Below, piece after piece: positions 21,150-31,124 of a stretch of DNA of 64,000 bases. Location of the stretch: the NCBI RefSeq assembly GCF_049243985.1, contig NC_135375.1, positions 21,948,490-22,012,489 on the forward strand. Direction: 5' to 3'. The notes below the pieces were generated by a model that had not been told where the DNA came from, did no database searches, and was given only the letters and a program-made list of their open reading frames with translations. Position numbers and translations under genes: made by a program. Every line of letters starts with the position of its first letter. The first letter of the stretch is position 1. The DNA comes from Paroedura picta. Lineage: Eukaryota > Chordata > Lepidosauria > Squamata > Gekkonidae.

Positions 21150-21720
21150 TAAGAAGATCCCTGCTGGATTTGACTGGTGGCCTGTCTAGTTCAGCATCTT
21201 ATGTCACACAATGGCCAACCAGATAGTAGATAGATAGATAGATACATTTATTCCAGTCAACGGCCAGTACAAAATACAAAACAGTAAAACACTATATAAG
21301 ATTGATTAAAAATTCCAAAATACTTTATGTATTCAATAAATCCGTCCCAACCCTTATAGATATTTAGCCAAGCACTTCTACACTTAATTGCTAGTCTTGC
21401 ATATTTGGAAATAATATGGGATAAATTCTTATTTTTATTTGAAAGGAGTTCCTTTAATTTGCAATGGCCAACCAGTTACTCTGGAGGGCCAGCACAACAG
21501 AGCGTAAAGGCCAAGGCCTTCCCCTGATGTTGCCTTCTGGCACAGGATTTCATAGGTTTACTGCCTCTGGAAGTAGATGTTCTCTTCAGTCAACTTGGAC
21601 AGGAGCCAATAAAAGACCTACCATTCATGAACCTGTCAAACTTTCTTTTGAAGCCATCTGCGCTGGTGGCCATCCCCTCATTTTTCTAAAGTTTTCTCTA
21701 TTTAAATCAAATGTTACTCT
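21150..21720 (-). mobile_element. Old CR1-like LINE 3' region, interrupted
   Basis: AAGATCCCTGCTGGATTTGAC, CTAGTTCAGCATCTTATGTCA and CAATGGCCAACCAG lead into CCTCTGGAAGTAGATGTTCTC. It is similar in type to the element at 11.37 kb. A later insertion (21223-21461) divides it. Confidence 0.6.
21223..21461 (-). mobile_element. Inserted LINE-type 3' fragment with 14-bp target duplication
   Basis: CAATGGCCAACCAG lies on both sides (21209-21222 and 21462-21475). The left edge is a TAGA repeat, then ACATTTATTCCAGTCAACGG. Read on the minus strand this is a 3' end GACTGGAATAAATGTATC with a tetranucleotide tail, as expected for a non-LTR element. The family is not recognised. A possible relative lies near 47.69 kb (GATTTATTGCAGTCAAGAG). 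Confidence 0.75.
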
Positions 21721-22735
21721 TTTAGATGTTAGGGGTAAATGGCCTCTGACAAGAATGCTAAACTTAATTAATAATATTGTGGTCATTACCACTCTGGTTG
21801 ACTTGGTTACTATATGTCCCAGTGAATATCATAAATGATATCTAGGCATCGCATTTCTACATCCCTCAGTGCTCCAAGCCATATTTGATTTCAAAATTGT
21901 GACTTATTTTAGGTGACCCATAGGTTCTTATTGGTTAGCACACATTCCTATTTGGTTGTTTCTTTCCAGATCTCCTGTAATAGGAAATATAAATTGTGTC
22001 AAAATACAATGAACTATTCTGAGAGATCTTGGCTCTCCCTGGGGATATGTAGGCATGGTTAGGGATTTTTTTATTGTTGATTTGCTTTTTGGGGAGGGTT
22101 GTATTAATTTCCTGAGTTCTTACCCACCCACACATTCTGAGATTATTAGCACTCCCACTGAACTCTCAAGGGGTGTAGGCAGAGGATGGAGTCTGGATAT
22201 CAGTTAAATTAATAAATGTTTAGAGCTATGACTCTGTTAGGAAGTATTTGATGGAAACAATCTAGATAAGGCTTTCTCAAAAACACAATGCTTAATCCAA
22301 ACTCAGAGCTTATATCAATATTTCTGGGAATGAGCAAGGGGGCAACCCCAAGGGGCATCTATTAGTTTCCTTCTTCCCAGGCATTTGGATGGATCTCATG
22401 TATAGAGGAGAGAGGATGCATGGTCATACCTGCAACAGAAGAAGGTATTGCCCTGTGATCTTCATTCTTTGGCCATGCCTTGAAATAAAACAAATCACTT
22501 ATGCTTCCTCTGTCACTGCTATTTAGATTGTCCAAAACAAATTGTCCAAAACAAATTGTTCAAAACATGGGACACAGATCTTTTCTGAATTCTAAACTGG
22601 GGGGAAAAAACACCCTAAACGTTTGGTGAGCACGGTGCTTTGATGAAGTTAGATCAATATTCTATTCATTTCAAAGTACTGGTCCCTACTTTGCATTGGC
22701 AAAGTTTAAACATACAAAGGTATAGCATGCTAGTG
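21721..22735. other. No recognised feature
   Basis: AT-rich, with no recognised repeat or gene. A small tandem (ATTGTCCAAAACAA, about 2.5 copies) lies near 22530-22570. Confidence 0.5.
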
Positions 22736-22743
22736 GCTTAAAT

Positions 22744-22875
22744 CAGGGGTAATCAACCTGTGGTCCTCCAGATGTTCATGGACTACAATTCCCATGAGCC
22801 CCTGACAGAATTTGCTGGCAGGGGATCATGGTGTAGTCCATGAACATCTGGAGGACCACAGGTTGACTACACCTG
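22744..22875. mobile_element. MITE-P, TSD GCTTAAAT
   Basis: The left end is CAGGGGTAATCAACCTGTGG and the right end is CCACAGGTTGACTACACCTG. GCTTAAAT lies on both sides (22736-22743, 22876-22883). The right arm has lost a few bases (ATCATGGTGTAGTCC). Confidence 0.95.
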
Positions 22876-22884
22876 GCTTAAATG

Positions 22885-23190
22885 GTTTTATTGTGAAGCG
22901 AAACAACTTTGCAAAGAAAAAGGAGAAAGAGAAAGAGAGAGTCCTAACTGCCTAACTGCTTTTCTCTACCCATTCTGTTCTGTTCTGGAAGCAATCAGAG
23001 AAGAATTGTGCTCAAACGAGCAGGAAGTGTTCAATTGAGCCAATCAGAATACAGGAGAAGAAGATTTGAAAAAGACCAGGAAGTTCCTGATCTAACTATG
23101 CTAGTCACACATCTCCTCCAATGCTCCCTATAGGATATTCTTCATATTCTATTGAATTATACATATTACAGTTCTTTCATATTCGAACCC
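22885..23190. repeat. Repeat F, copy 1
   Basis: Shared with 56.69-56.97 kb: GTTCAA(T/A)TGAGCCAATC, GATTTGAAAAAGA, CCTCC(A/G)ATGC and GGATATTCTT. No coding content. The class is unknown; a solo LTR or DNA element is possible. Confidence 0.6.
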
Positions 23191-23499
23191 TTTGAAGATA
23201 GCATCACCAGCTATGGTGGGCAACCTGGCAATAGAAATAGGAGGTGGATAATAAGGATGATCACTTTTACATCACATCAGCACAAGAGACCACTTCCAGG
23301 GCAAAACTGAAATTGACGTCATCATTTTTGGATGATACTCTAGGAGTCACTGAAAAAAATCTAGAATTTGGAGCAAACACTAAAGTGTCACCCAGTACAA
23401 TGATGAGACTTTTGCATGATGCCTTGGAGATCATTGCGTTTTCCTACTATCAGCCTTTTAAGCAGTGCCAGGGAACAGGGGACTGAAGACGGGAGTTCT

Positions 23500-23885
23500 C
23501 CAGCTATAGTGGCCTGTTGCTGGAAGGCCCAAATGGCTTGGGGGCAGTTCCACAAGGCCTGTAAGGCAGTGCTCATCCACTGGGCCTGGGGTAGAGGCCA
23601 GGGAGACTTACAGAAGGGCTCCATGCCTTTCTTTCATGCCACTGACGTACCTACCATGTCCAATAGGTGGGGAAAGAAATGATGGCAGAAATATAGGTGG
23701 GGTAAGGTAGCCAATTAGTGATATTAGTTGCACATTAGAGACTTGATATTTTAGTGTTTTGCTTGTTAGACTTTTAATATGTAATTAATAAAGTATTTAA
23801 CTGTGCATATACTGACAACTGCCATGAGCCCAATGGGAGGGAGGCTGTCTAGAAAATCATCATAATAATAATAATAAGAAGAAGA
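23500..23885 (+). mobile_element. L2-type LINE 3' end
   Basis: TGGGGGCAGTTCCACAAGGCC then TGTAAGGCAGTGCTCATCCAC encodes a decayed FHKACKAVLIHW phrase. The 3' tail has GCCATGAGCCCAATGGGAGG and runs into AAT repeats. It is 5' truncated. Confidence 0.6.
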
Positions 23886-23999
23886 ACAACAACGACAACG
23901 ACAACGATGACAACTACCACAATGATAATGATAATGATAATGATAATGATAATGATAATGATAATGATAATGATAATGATAATGATAATGATAATGATA
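23860..23999. repeat. Microsatellite grown from an L2 tail: (AAT)n then (ATGATA)n
   Basis: ATAATAATAATAAG is followed by AACAACGACAACGAC and then about 86 bases of near-perfect ATGATA units (about 23913-23998). It directly follows the L2 tail. The frame repeating Met-Ile is an artefact. Confidence 0.9.
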
Positions 24000-24064
24000 G
24001 GTATTTTGTTCAGTTACTGTCCTGGATTTTGTTTAGTTGCCTGTTCTTCGTATTTTTATCCTAG

Positions 24065-24130
24065 GCTAACATATTCCAGGTATAAGCTTTCATGTGCATG
24101 CACACTTCTTCAGATATGTGTGCAGAAGAG
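24065..24130. repeat. Short fragment of an old interspersed repeat
   Basis: GGTATAAGCTTTCATGTGCATGCACACTTCTTCAGATATG is a phrase I recognise from widespread reptile repeats. Related scraps may lie near 43.95, 57.3 and 62.87 kb. Confidence 0.4.
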
Positions 24131-24199
24131 AGCCATGATGAACATGATCAAGGGTCTCTGAGGAAATATTGAGGCACTTGGGAAATTATGGGCAGAAAA

Positions 24200-24424
24200 A
24201 TAACAGCTGAATATTAGGGGGGAAATTTTACAGTAAGAGCTGTGCAGGTGCGGAACCAGCTGCCTAAGGAAGTGGTGAGCTCCCACTCACACACTGGCCC
24301 AATCTTCAGGCAGGAGCCGGATAAACTCTTGTCAGAGATACTTTAGGCTGATCCTCCACTGAGCAGAAGGTTGGAGTAGATGCATGGTGCCTTCCTACTC
24401 TGTGATTCTATTATTCTATTTATC
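24200..24424 (+). mobile_element. CR1 LINE 3' end
   Basis: GTGCGGAACCAGCTGCCTAAG with GTGGTGAGCTCCCACTCACA encodes a decayed VRNQLPKEVVSS phrase of the CR1 ORF2 C-terminus. It ends GTGATTCTATTATTCTAT, the CR1 tail repeat. Confidence 0.82.
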
Positions 24425-24534
24425 CAAAAAAAAAAAAACAGAGGGGAAAGGGTTAAAATGCCTCTCCGCCTGCCATCTCCCATGTCCACTGCCATTGTTG
24501 CATTATGTAAGCAGACAGGGAGATAAAACATTCA

Positions 24535-24990
24535 TTGCATATTTTTTTGAAATATTTTTTTTTAACTGTGTGCATTCATTGATCCAGGCTGCTGCATGCA
24601 GCAGTCTGGGAAACAGCGGAGGACTGTAAATTTGCTTAGATTGCTATATAATTTAGTAATGAACCCTCTTTCGTTTGAACGGGGCTGGCTAATGCAGCCA
24701 TCGTAACTTCATTACAATTCTGAGGGATGCTGATCACATTTAACCTTAAGCAAGCTTAGATATTTTTTTTCAGACTAAGTTAATCAAATCATAGACAGTT
24801 GGGCTTAGCCCACAGAAAAAGCAGAGGTCCTGGTTTCCTTCAGTACTTTAGCAAAATTATTTAGGCCCTGAAAAGTATCCCAGCTAATCGGCTTTGGCTT
24901 AATGTCAGCATATATCAGGTTTATGTTGATCATGCCCCACTTTTTCTCTATCATGGAATATCAAGAAATAGTGTTGTTCAAATATCTGGA
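24535..24990. other. Repeat-free DNA, possible conserved element
   Basis: No repeat family recognised. AT-rich stretches alternate with GC-balanced words such as GCTGCTGCATGCAGCAG (palindromic) and GTAATGAACCC. The look is that of conserved non-coding DNA, but conservation cannot be judged from one genome. Confidence 0.3.
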
Positions 24991-25150
24991 AAAAGTTTTA
25001 GCCAATTACATTGAGTGGCTTATTACATTATACTGTACAGTTATATGGCACTGATTTCTAATTTTGCAGTCCAATTGGTGCCACAGTAGCAAAGAAATAA
25101 ACTGCACAATTAGAGAGGGGAAGCAATAAGAAGATTCTAGGATAGCTGGC

Positions 25151-25430
25151 TAGCCAGTGTAATGTAGTGGTTAGGAGCAGTGGCTTCTAATCTGGCGAGC
25201 CAGGTTTGATTCCCCGCTCCTCCTCCACATGCAGCCAGCTGGGTGACCTTGGGCTCGCCACAGCACTGATAAAGCTGTTTTGAGGGAGCAGTGATATTGC
25301 GGCTCTCTCAGCCTCACCCACCCCACAGGGTGTCTGTTGTGGGGAGAGGAAAGGGGAGGTGAATGTAAGCCGCTTTGAGACTCGTTCAGGTAGAGAAAAG
25401 CAGCATATAAGAACCAACTCTTCTTCTTCT
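25151..25430 (+). mobile_element. SINE-A, full length
   Basis: TAGCCAGTGTAATGTAGTGG, B box CAGGTTTGATTCC, the complete body, TATAAGAACCAACTC and a short CTT tail. Confidence 0.93.
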
Positions 25431-25604
25431 GTAATATCAGGGCTCTCTCAGCCTCGCCCACCTCACAGGATGTCTGTTGGGGGGAGAGGAAAGGGAAGGC
25501 GAAAGCAGCATATAAGAACCAACTCCTCCTCCTCCTCCTCCTCCTCCTCCTCCTCCTCCTCCTCCTCCTCCTCCTTCTTCTTCTTCTTCTTCTTCTTCTT
25601 CTTC
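25431..25604 (+). mobile_element. Second partial SINE-A in tandem, with (TCC)n(TTC)n tail
   Basis: It begins abruptly at ATATCAGGGCTCTCTCAGCC, then repeats the body end and TATAAGAACCAACTC. About 79 bases of TCC then TTC units follow (25526-25604). It joins the tail of the preceding copy, so a tail-to-body recombination or an insertion into the tail is likely. Confidence 0.88.
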
Positions 25605-25605
25605 A

Positions 25606-25695
25606 AAACAATTGCGCCACTTCTGGGGTTTCTCAAAGCTAGAAGAATGTTTCAGGGATTTCACAATGGCTAAAAAGCTGAGAAAGGCTGTTCTA
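25606..25695 (+). mobile_element. hAT-S 3' end fragment
   Basis: GCGCCACTTCTGGGGTTTCTC, GAATGTTTCAGGGATTTC and GCTGAGAAAGGCTG match the right end of hAT-S at 51.4 and 63.5 kb. Confidence 0.72.
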
Positions 25696-25820
25696 GACCA
25701 AGGTACAGAGACATGTCACATGTTTTAGTCCCTTTTCCCAATCTTTGACGCCATTTCTCATTCTCCGTGGGTCCAGAAATATACATCTGTTCTCAATTCC
25801 TGCTCCCTTCTTTTCTTTTA

Positions 25821-25976
25821 CAGAGAAAAACAGAACCTTTCCAAGGTCATTGGTACAATACATTTTATATATCAATAATTTTTTAAGGATCAACCAAAAA
25901 TTATTGATATATATAAAAATATTGATATATAAAATTTATTGTACCAATTGCCTTGGAAAGGTTCTGTTTTTCTCTG
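25821..25976. mobile_element. Foldback MITE with TA duplication (mariner-like)
   Basis: The left arm starts CAGAGAAAAACAGAACC and the right arm ends with its inverse. About 55 bases pair, with roughly three mismatches. TA flanks both sides (25819-25820, 25977-25978), as in Tc1/mariner insertions. A second internal hairpin (ATATATCAATAATTTTT and its inverse) lies within. Confidence 0.7.
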
Positions 25977-25978
25977 TA

Positions 25979-26339
25979 TATGTTTTGAACCTTTCTTCCT
26001 TTTTCGTATTGTAATTCCATTCTTTTCTTTGCCAAACAACCATGTCTGGAGATTATCCCTGCCAATGTGAATTGGAATAATAACCTGAAAAATCTTCGAT
26101 ACGAGATTAGTACTATCTTGACAGGGCTACTGCACTTCGTATCTTACTTAATTGCTATTGATTTTTTTTTTCTGGGTGAGCATCTGTTTAGGTTACCGGA
26201 AGGCAAAGCCCACACACCCATTGTGAAGGGTGATAGAGGTGAGAGTCAGGAATTGGGGGACTGGCCAGCCCTGTTTGCCACCTTGTTGGAGCTGGTCATT
26301 TCCAAGAAGCTTTTTCTTTGGGCCACCCATCGTCAAAGG
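25979..26339. other. No recognised feature
   Basis: Nothing recognised between the foldback element and the 143-bp array. Confidence 0.5.
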
Positions 26340-27054
26340 CAGGGGTAGTCAAACTGCGGCCCTCCGGATGTCCGTGGACTGCAATTCCCATGAGCCCCTG
26401 CCAGTATTCACTGGCTCACCAGATTAGAAACTGCTGCTCCTAGCCACTACACCAAACTGGCTCTTTATTATATAACTTAGAACAGGGGTAGTCAAACTGC
26501 AGCCCTCCAGATGTCCGTGGACTACAATTCCCATGAGCCCCTGCCAGTATTCACTGGCTCGCCAGATTAGAAACTGCTGCTCCTAGCCACTACACCAAAC
26601 TGGCTCTTTATTATATAACTTAGAACAGGGGTAGTCAAACTGCAGCCCTCCAGATGTCCGTGGACTACAATTCCCATGAGCCCCTGCCAGTATTCACTGG
26701 CTCACCAGATTAGAAACTGCTGCTCCTAGCCACTACACCAAACTGGCTCTTTATTATATAACTTAGAACAGGGGTAGTCAAACTGCAGCCCTCCAGATGT
26801 CCGTGGACTACAATTCCCATGAGCCCCTGCCAGTATTCACTGGCTCGCCAGATTAGAAACTGCTGCTCCTAGCCACTACACCAAATTGGCTCTTTATTAT
26901 ATAACTTAGAACAGGGGTAGTCAAACTGCAGCCCTCCAGATGTCCGTGGACTACAATTCCCATGAGCCCCTGCCAGTATTCACTGGCTCGCCAGATTAGA
27001 AACTGCTGCTCCTAGCCACTACACTAAATTGGCTCTTTATTATATAACTTAGAA
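26340..27054. repeat. Composite tandem array, five units of exactly 143 bp
   Basis: CAGGGGTAGTCAAACTGC recurs at 26340, 26483, 26626, 26769, 26912 and 27055, always 143 bases apart. Each unit holds the left arm of MITE-P (about 67 bases), a reversed SINE-A head (CCACTACACCAAACTGGCTC, carrying the A box but not the B box) and TTATTATATAACTTAGAA. Units 2-5 differ at only a few sites. Unit 1 is more diverged. Confidence 0.97.
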
Positions 27055-27190
27055 CAGGGGTAGTCAAACTGCAGCCTTCCAGATGTCTATGGACTACAAT
27101 TCCCAGAAGCCCCTGCCAGCATTCGCTGGCAGGGGCTCCTGGGAATTGTAGTCCATGGACATCTGGAGGGCCGCAGTTTGACTACCCCTG
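27055..27190. mobile_element. Whole MITE-P ending the array, TSD ACTTAGAA
   Basis: Complete palindrome. ACTTAGAA lies at 27047-27054 and 27191-27198. The left duplication is also the last 8 bases of every array unit. Confidence 0.95.
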
Positions 27191-27221
27191 ACTTAGAAGG
27201 AAGTACAGTGATTCTGAAATA

Positions 27222-27385
27222 GGGCTGCCAACCGCCAGGTGGAGCCTTCTATTATGACTGATCTCCAGATGACAGGGATCACTTTCTCGGGAGAAAATGG
27301 CTGCTTTGGGAGGGGAACTCTATGGCCATATCCTGCTGAGGTCCCTCCCTTCCCCAAACCCCGCCCTCTCCAGGCTCCACACCCA
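27222..27385 (-). repeat. Repeat D, reversed
   Basis: TAGGGCTGCCAACCGCCAGGT, ATCTCCAGATGACAGGGATCA, GAAAATGGCTGCTTTGG and CCAAACCCCGCCC are the reversed order of repeat D. Confidence 0.7.
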
Positions 27386-27715
27386 AAATCTAGACACCTG
27401 GGTTTGATTCTCTGCTCCTCCACATGCAGCCAGCTTGATGGCCTTGGGCTAGTCACAGTTCTCTTAGAGCTCTCTCCATCTCACCTACCTCCCAGGGTGT
27501 GTGTTGTGGAAAGACAAAGAGTGGGTGATTGTAAGCCACTTAGAGCAGGGGTAGTCAAATTGCGGCCCTCCAGATGTCCATGGACTACAATTCCTAGGAG
27601 CCCCTGCCAGCTTTTGCTGGCAGGGGCTTCTGGGAATTGTAGTCCATGGACATCTGGAGGGCCGCAGTTTGACTACCCCTGACTTAGAGGCTCCTTCACG
27701 TAATAAAAAGCAGGG
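27386..27715 (+). mobile_element. SINE-A (5' truncated) split by a MITE-P
   Basis: It begins near the B box (TGGGTTTGATTCTCTGC) and has CACATGCAGCCAGC and GATTGTAAGCCACTTAGAG. After the MITE-P it resumes with GCTCCTTCACG and AAAAGCAGGG. Confidence 0.8.
27546..27681. mobile_element. MITE-P, TSD ACTTAGAG
   Basis: CAGGGGTAGTCAAATTGCGG and its inverse enclose a full palindrome. ACTTAGAG lies on both sides (27538-27545, 27682-27689). The target is the GCCACTTAGAGGCTCC part of a SINE-A. Confidence 0.95.
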
Positions 27716-28711
27716 GACAAAACCCCAGATCTTCTTCTTTTTAGAAATTTCTGCTGAAAAAATCACGTATTTCCGTGATTTCATGCCACACATGCTATGG
27801 TGCTGCATGTAAGTTTATTTGCATGGTTCTAAGTCACAGGCTTCACAAACTCCTTTAAGCCGGGGGCCAGACTTCTCCCTGCTTTTGATAACCCCAAGCC
27901 GTTGATCAAGAAGCCTGCGCATGGCCTTTGCGGGTTCCCTTTGCCAGTCACATTACAGAGCGCTGGGACGGAGGAGAAGGAATGCATGGAACTTTGAAAC
28001 ATATAGATTGCTATCACCTTTCATTTCCTTACATCTAAAAAGGGCAAAGCTTCGTGAACCTCCCTGTGCCTGTGCATTTCAGTGAAGCTGAATGAGATTG
28101 GAGCACATTCCAAATGGCTTCCCAAAATAATTGGTTTCTACGTTGACATGAAAATAAGGGTGAGGTCACGTGATGTTTACCCAAGAGCCTTTGCAGCTAT
28201 TGCAGAAGAAATGTAACATCAGCTCGGACAACTTGGTTGTTGAAATACTTTGGCCACAAGTGTTTCAAGGGATTTATAAATAATAGGAATCAATGCAATT
28301 AATGATTGCTGCTTATTGCTATGAAACTTGAACTTCACACCCACAGCAGTCATTCCGAACACAGGAGGAGGACTGACTGAAGAGTGGCTATTATTACAGC
28401 ATAGCGATGTTTATGAAACTTGGTGCTCGGTGCTATGTGGGAGGGACAGGAGCATAATAACATCTTCGTGCATCCGGGTTTAATTAAAAACAAATGATAA
28501 TATACTCGGGCAATGGCATGAAGAAATGTCGCCTTTCACCCATCCGTCGGTGATTAGCTGTGCTTGTGTCCCCCCCCCCAAACAAACAAGACAGCCATTG
28601 TAGTATTTCTTTAGCATTAATTACAATAGTCCTAGATTCTCCTGTGCATGCAAAAAGAAATCCCCAGTCATTAAAATACTAAATGTTGCATTGGAAGTGA
28701 TACATTTTCAC
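27716..28711. other. Repeat-free DNA, possible regulatory block
   Basis: About 1 kb without a recognised repeat. From about 27990 there are many homeodomain-like TAAT(T/G) words (GCAATTAATGATTGC, GGTTTAATTAAAAAC, GCATTAATTACAATAG) and GGTCACGTGATG, an E-box. This is suggestive only. Confidence 0.35.
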
Positions 28712-28725
28712 TAGACCTCTGTATA

Positions 28726-29006
28726 AAGGTAAAGGTATCCCCTGTGCAAGCACCGAGTCATGTCTGGCCCTTGGGTTGACGCCCTCTAGCGTTTTCTTGG
28801 CAGACTCAATACAGGGTGGTTTGCCAGTGCCTTCCCCAGTCATTACCATTTACCCCCCAGCAAGCTGGGTCCTCATTTTGCCAACCTCAGAAGGATGGAA
28901 GGCTGAGTCAACCTTGAGCCAGCTGCTGGGATAGAATTCCAGCCTCAAGGTCAGAGCTTCAGACAGCATGTCTGCTACCTTACCACCCTGTGCCACAAGA
29001 GGCTCA
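28726..29006 (-). mobile_element. SINE-B, near full length, 14-bp target duplication
   Basis: AAAGGTAAAGGTATCCCCTGT at the left (tail side) and GCCACAAGAGGCTC at the right (head). TAGACCTCTGTATA (28712-28725) and TAGACTTCTGTATA (about 29007-29020) flank it with one difference. Confidence 0.93.
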
Positions 29007-29020
29007 TAGACTTCTGTATA

Positions 29021-29659
29021 GTGCATACCATAGAAACATTTGGAGATTGAACCACATACATATTGCCATAGGATTAAGTAGGTACAATTTAATGGACTTA
29101 ATATATGTTTATTACATAATTGTATAAAACTTTGATTAATATTATATTATTTATTATGCATTTTTAAGGGTCATACCCTTCTGATATATGATAGGAATTC
29201 ATTTAAAGAGGAACTATTTTTAAAGATTAAAGGTATTTTTATTTTAATTTACTATTACTATTTATTTACATTTAACATGGAGACATTTGTTTACATAATA
29301 TATATTTTGTATTTAGAATATCTTACATCACTGACGAACTTACTGAAAATGAAAAAATACCTAGGAGTTCGATTTGATGTTTTGGAAGTTTGAGGAATTG
29401 TTTATAGTGGAATAAACTGTTATTTGCCATCGCCAGCTTGAAAATCATTTCCTTTGTTTGTATTATGGCTGATGGGTCCTCACCTATTGGATTCCTCCTT
29501 TCTCTAAGCAAGGATCAGAGATCTGAAGGACTGTAGGCTATACTAGACTAAACTTCTCTGACCTTGGCAGTGGCTGGAGAAACAGGGTCTAGCTTGTCAT
29601 CTTAAAGGTAGAGGCGTTTACCTATTGAGGTCATAGCAATCTGCCCTGTCCATATCCCA
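29021..29659. other. No recognised feature
   Basis: Strongly AT-rich to about 29350. No repeat or coding signal recognised. Confidence 0.5.
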
Positions 29660-29975
29660 TAGGTGGTATGTTCTTCCTTGGAAGTTTTGAAGCAGAGCCT
29701 AGATGTCCATCTGATAGAAATGCTGATTTTATGAACTTTTAGCTCTTGTGGACCTTTCTTGAGTGCCCAGGGAAATACTGACAGACACTCTGGGGTGGGG
29801 AGGAAAATTTCCTCCAGGCCATAGTGGCCAGAGATTCTGGTTATGGGCATGGAATTGGGGTCACTGTGGGTGGCCAGGTCATTGTGATTTTCCTGCATTC
29901 TGCAGGGTGTTGGAATAGATGACACAGGAAGTCCCTTCCAATTCCATTAGTCTATGATTCTATGTTATTTAATTC
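29660..29975 (+). mobile_element. CR1 LINE 3' end
   Basis: A decayed frame (FFLGSFEAEPRCPSDRNADF) is followed by GGTGTTGGAATAGATGACACAGG, CCCTTCCAATTCCATTAG and TCTATGATTCTATG. This is a CR1 C-terminus and tail. Confidence 0.82.
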
Positions 29976-30158
29976 ATTCATACAATAGGATTTTTAGGGT
30001 GAGCCAGTCAAACAGGGGGAGAGGAAACCTTTATTGCTGTTATTGATGTGGAACACATCTTCTGGCATGCCCTCTGGGATGGAAATGAGTACGGACATGA
30101 TTCCATTTCAGGGAGAGACACACGGCTCTTTCCCTCTACCCCGTACCATCATCTAGTG

Positions 30159-30238
30159 CAGGGGTAGTCAACCTGTGGTCCTCCAGATGTTCATGGACTA
30201 CAATTCCCATGAGCCCCTGCCAGCATTGACTACCCATG
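30159..30238. mobile_element. MITE-P, internally deleted
   Basis: The left arm CAGGGGTAGTCAACCTGTGG to GCCCCTGCCAGCATT joins directly to TGACTACCCATG, so most of the right arm is gone. Flanks ATCTAGTG (30151-30158) and ACCTAGTG (30239-30246) differ by one base. Confidence 0.88.
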
Positions 30239-30246
30239 ACCTAGTG

Positions 30247-31124
30247 GGCTTCACAAGCCCAGGCTGGGTACAAGGCTCTTGGCCACACAGCTGCCCCCTT
30301 CTTAGGACCAAGACTCTGTTACCAATCCTGAGCTTTAGGACTGGTAGCACACCTTGCCAAACAGCTGCTGCGTTCACCTCCTATGACATGCAGTTGACTC
30401 AGGGCAGGCCCTTGGTGCACCCCCGCCTGAGTCTGGTCCAGAGGAGGAACTGGGGTGGGCCTGGCCAGGCACTATCCCCGCCCTCTCTGCCAAACATTAG
30501 CTAAGGAGCTGTCCTATATGCCGTTTTTCTGCTTCTTCTCCATATATTCAATGGTGGGATAAAAGGAGTGGGACAGAAGGAGGCCCTTTCCTCTGAACCA
30601 GCCTTTTCCCACAAGCTGTCCTTGTGACTACTAATTCTCTACTAATTTTCCTGCAGCTAAAGTATTCAGCAGCAATAAACATCTAATGTTTGATGGTTCT
30701 AATTAGCTGAAGGCAGCAAAGTTAGTTTAATGGTGATTCGGGGGGGGGGGGGGGAGGAGCCGAAAACAAAAACAAACTAGCACCTGCTGAATCACCTATA
30801 GCATGTATACATACAAACAATCTCTCTTTTTAAAGTGATGAGAGAGAAAGTGGGTATATTGTTACATCAGGGAAATTCCAAGTGCTCTAATTGGTGTTTG
30901 CTGATTGAACTCATCTGTTCTTGTTTTGATACCCTGTTCAAGAAGAATAAATCATTGGCCAGGCTAAATAATGCTTCGGTCATGAGAAATGGACAATCCA
31001 CGGTCTTATGCAAGAAAAGAGGTTAATGTTGACCTGTTTTATGTTTCTTAGTAGACTGACCAAATTATGCCAGTCAGAACAAAAATTATCCTGACAGTCT
31101 GACTCTCAGAGGGTTGGGGCTACT
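30247..31124. other. Unassigned DNA with a 15-G run
   Basis: No gene or family recognised. A run of 15 G lies at 30740-30754. Confidence 0.5.

Noticed and set aside
23907-24161. Frame with repeated Met-Ile, resembling a membrane segment
   Set aside because: It is the ATGATA microsatellite.
26340-27190. CRISPR-like array
   Set aside because: The 143-bp units repeat over their full length, so there are no unique spacers, and the parts are eukaryotic transposon pieces.
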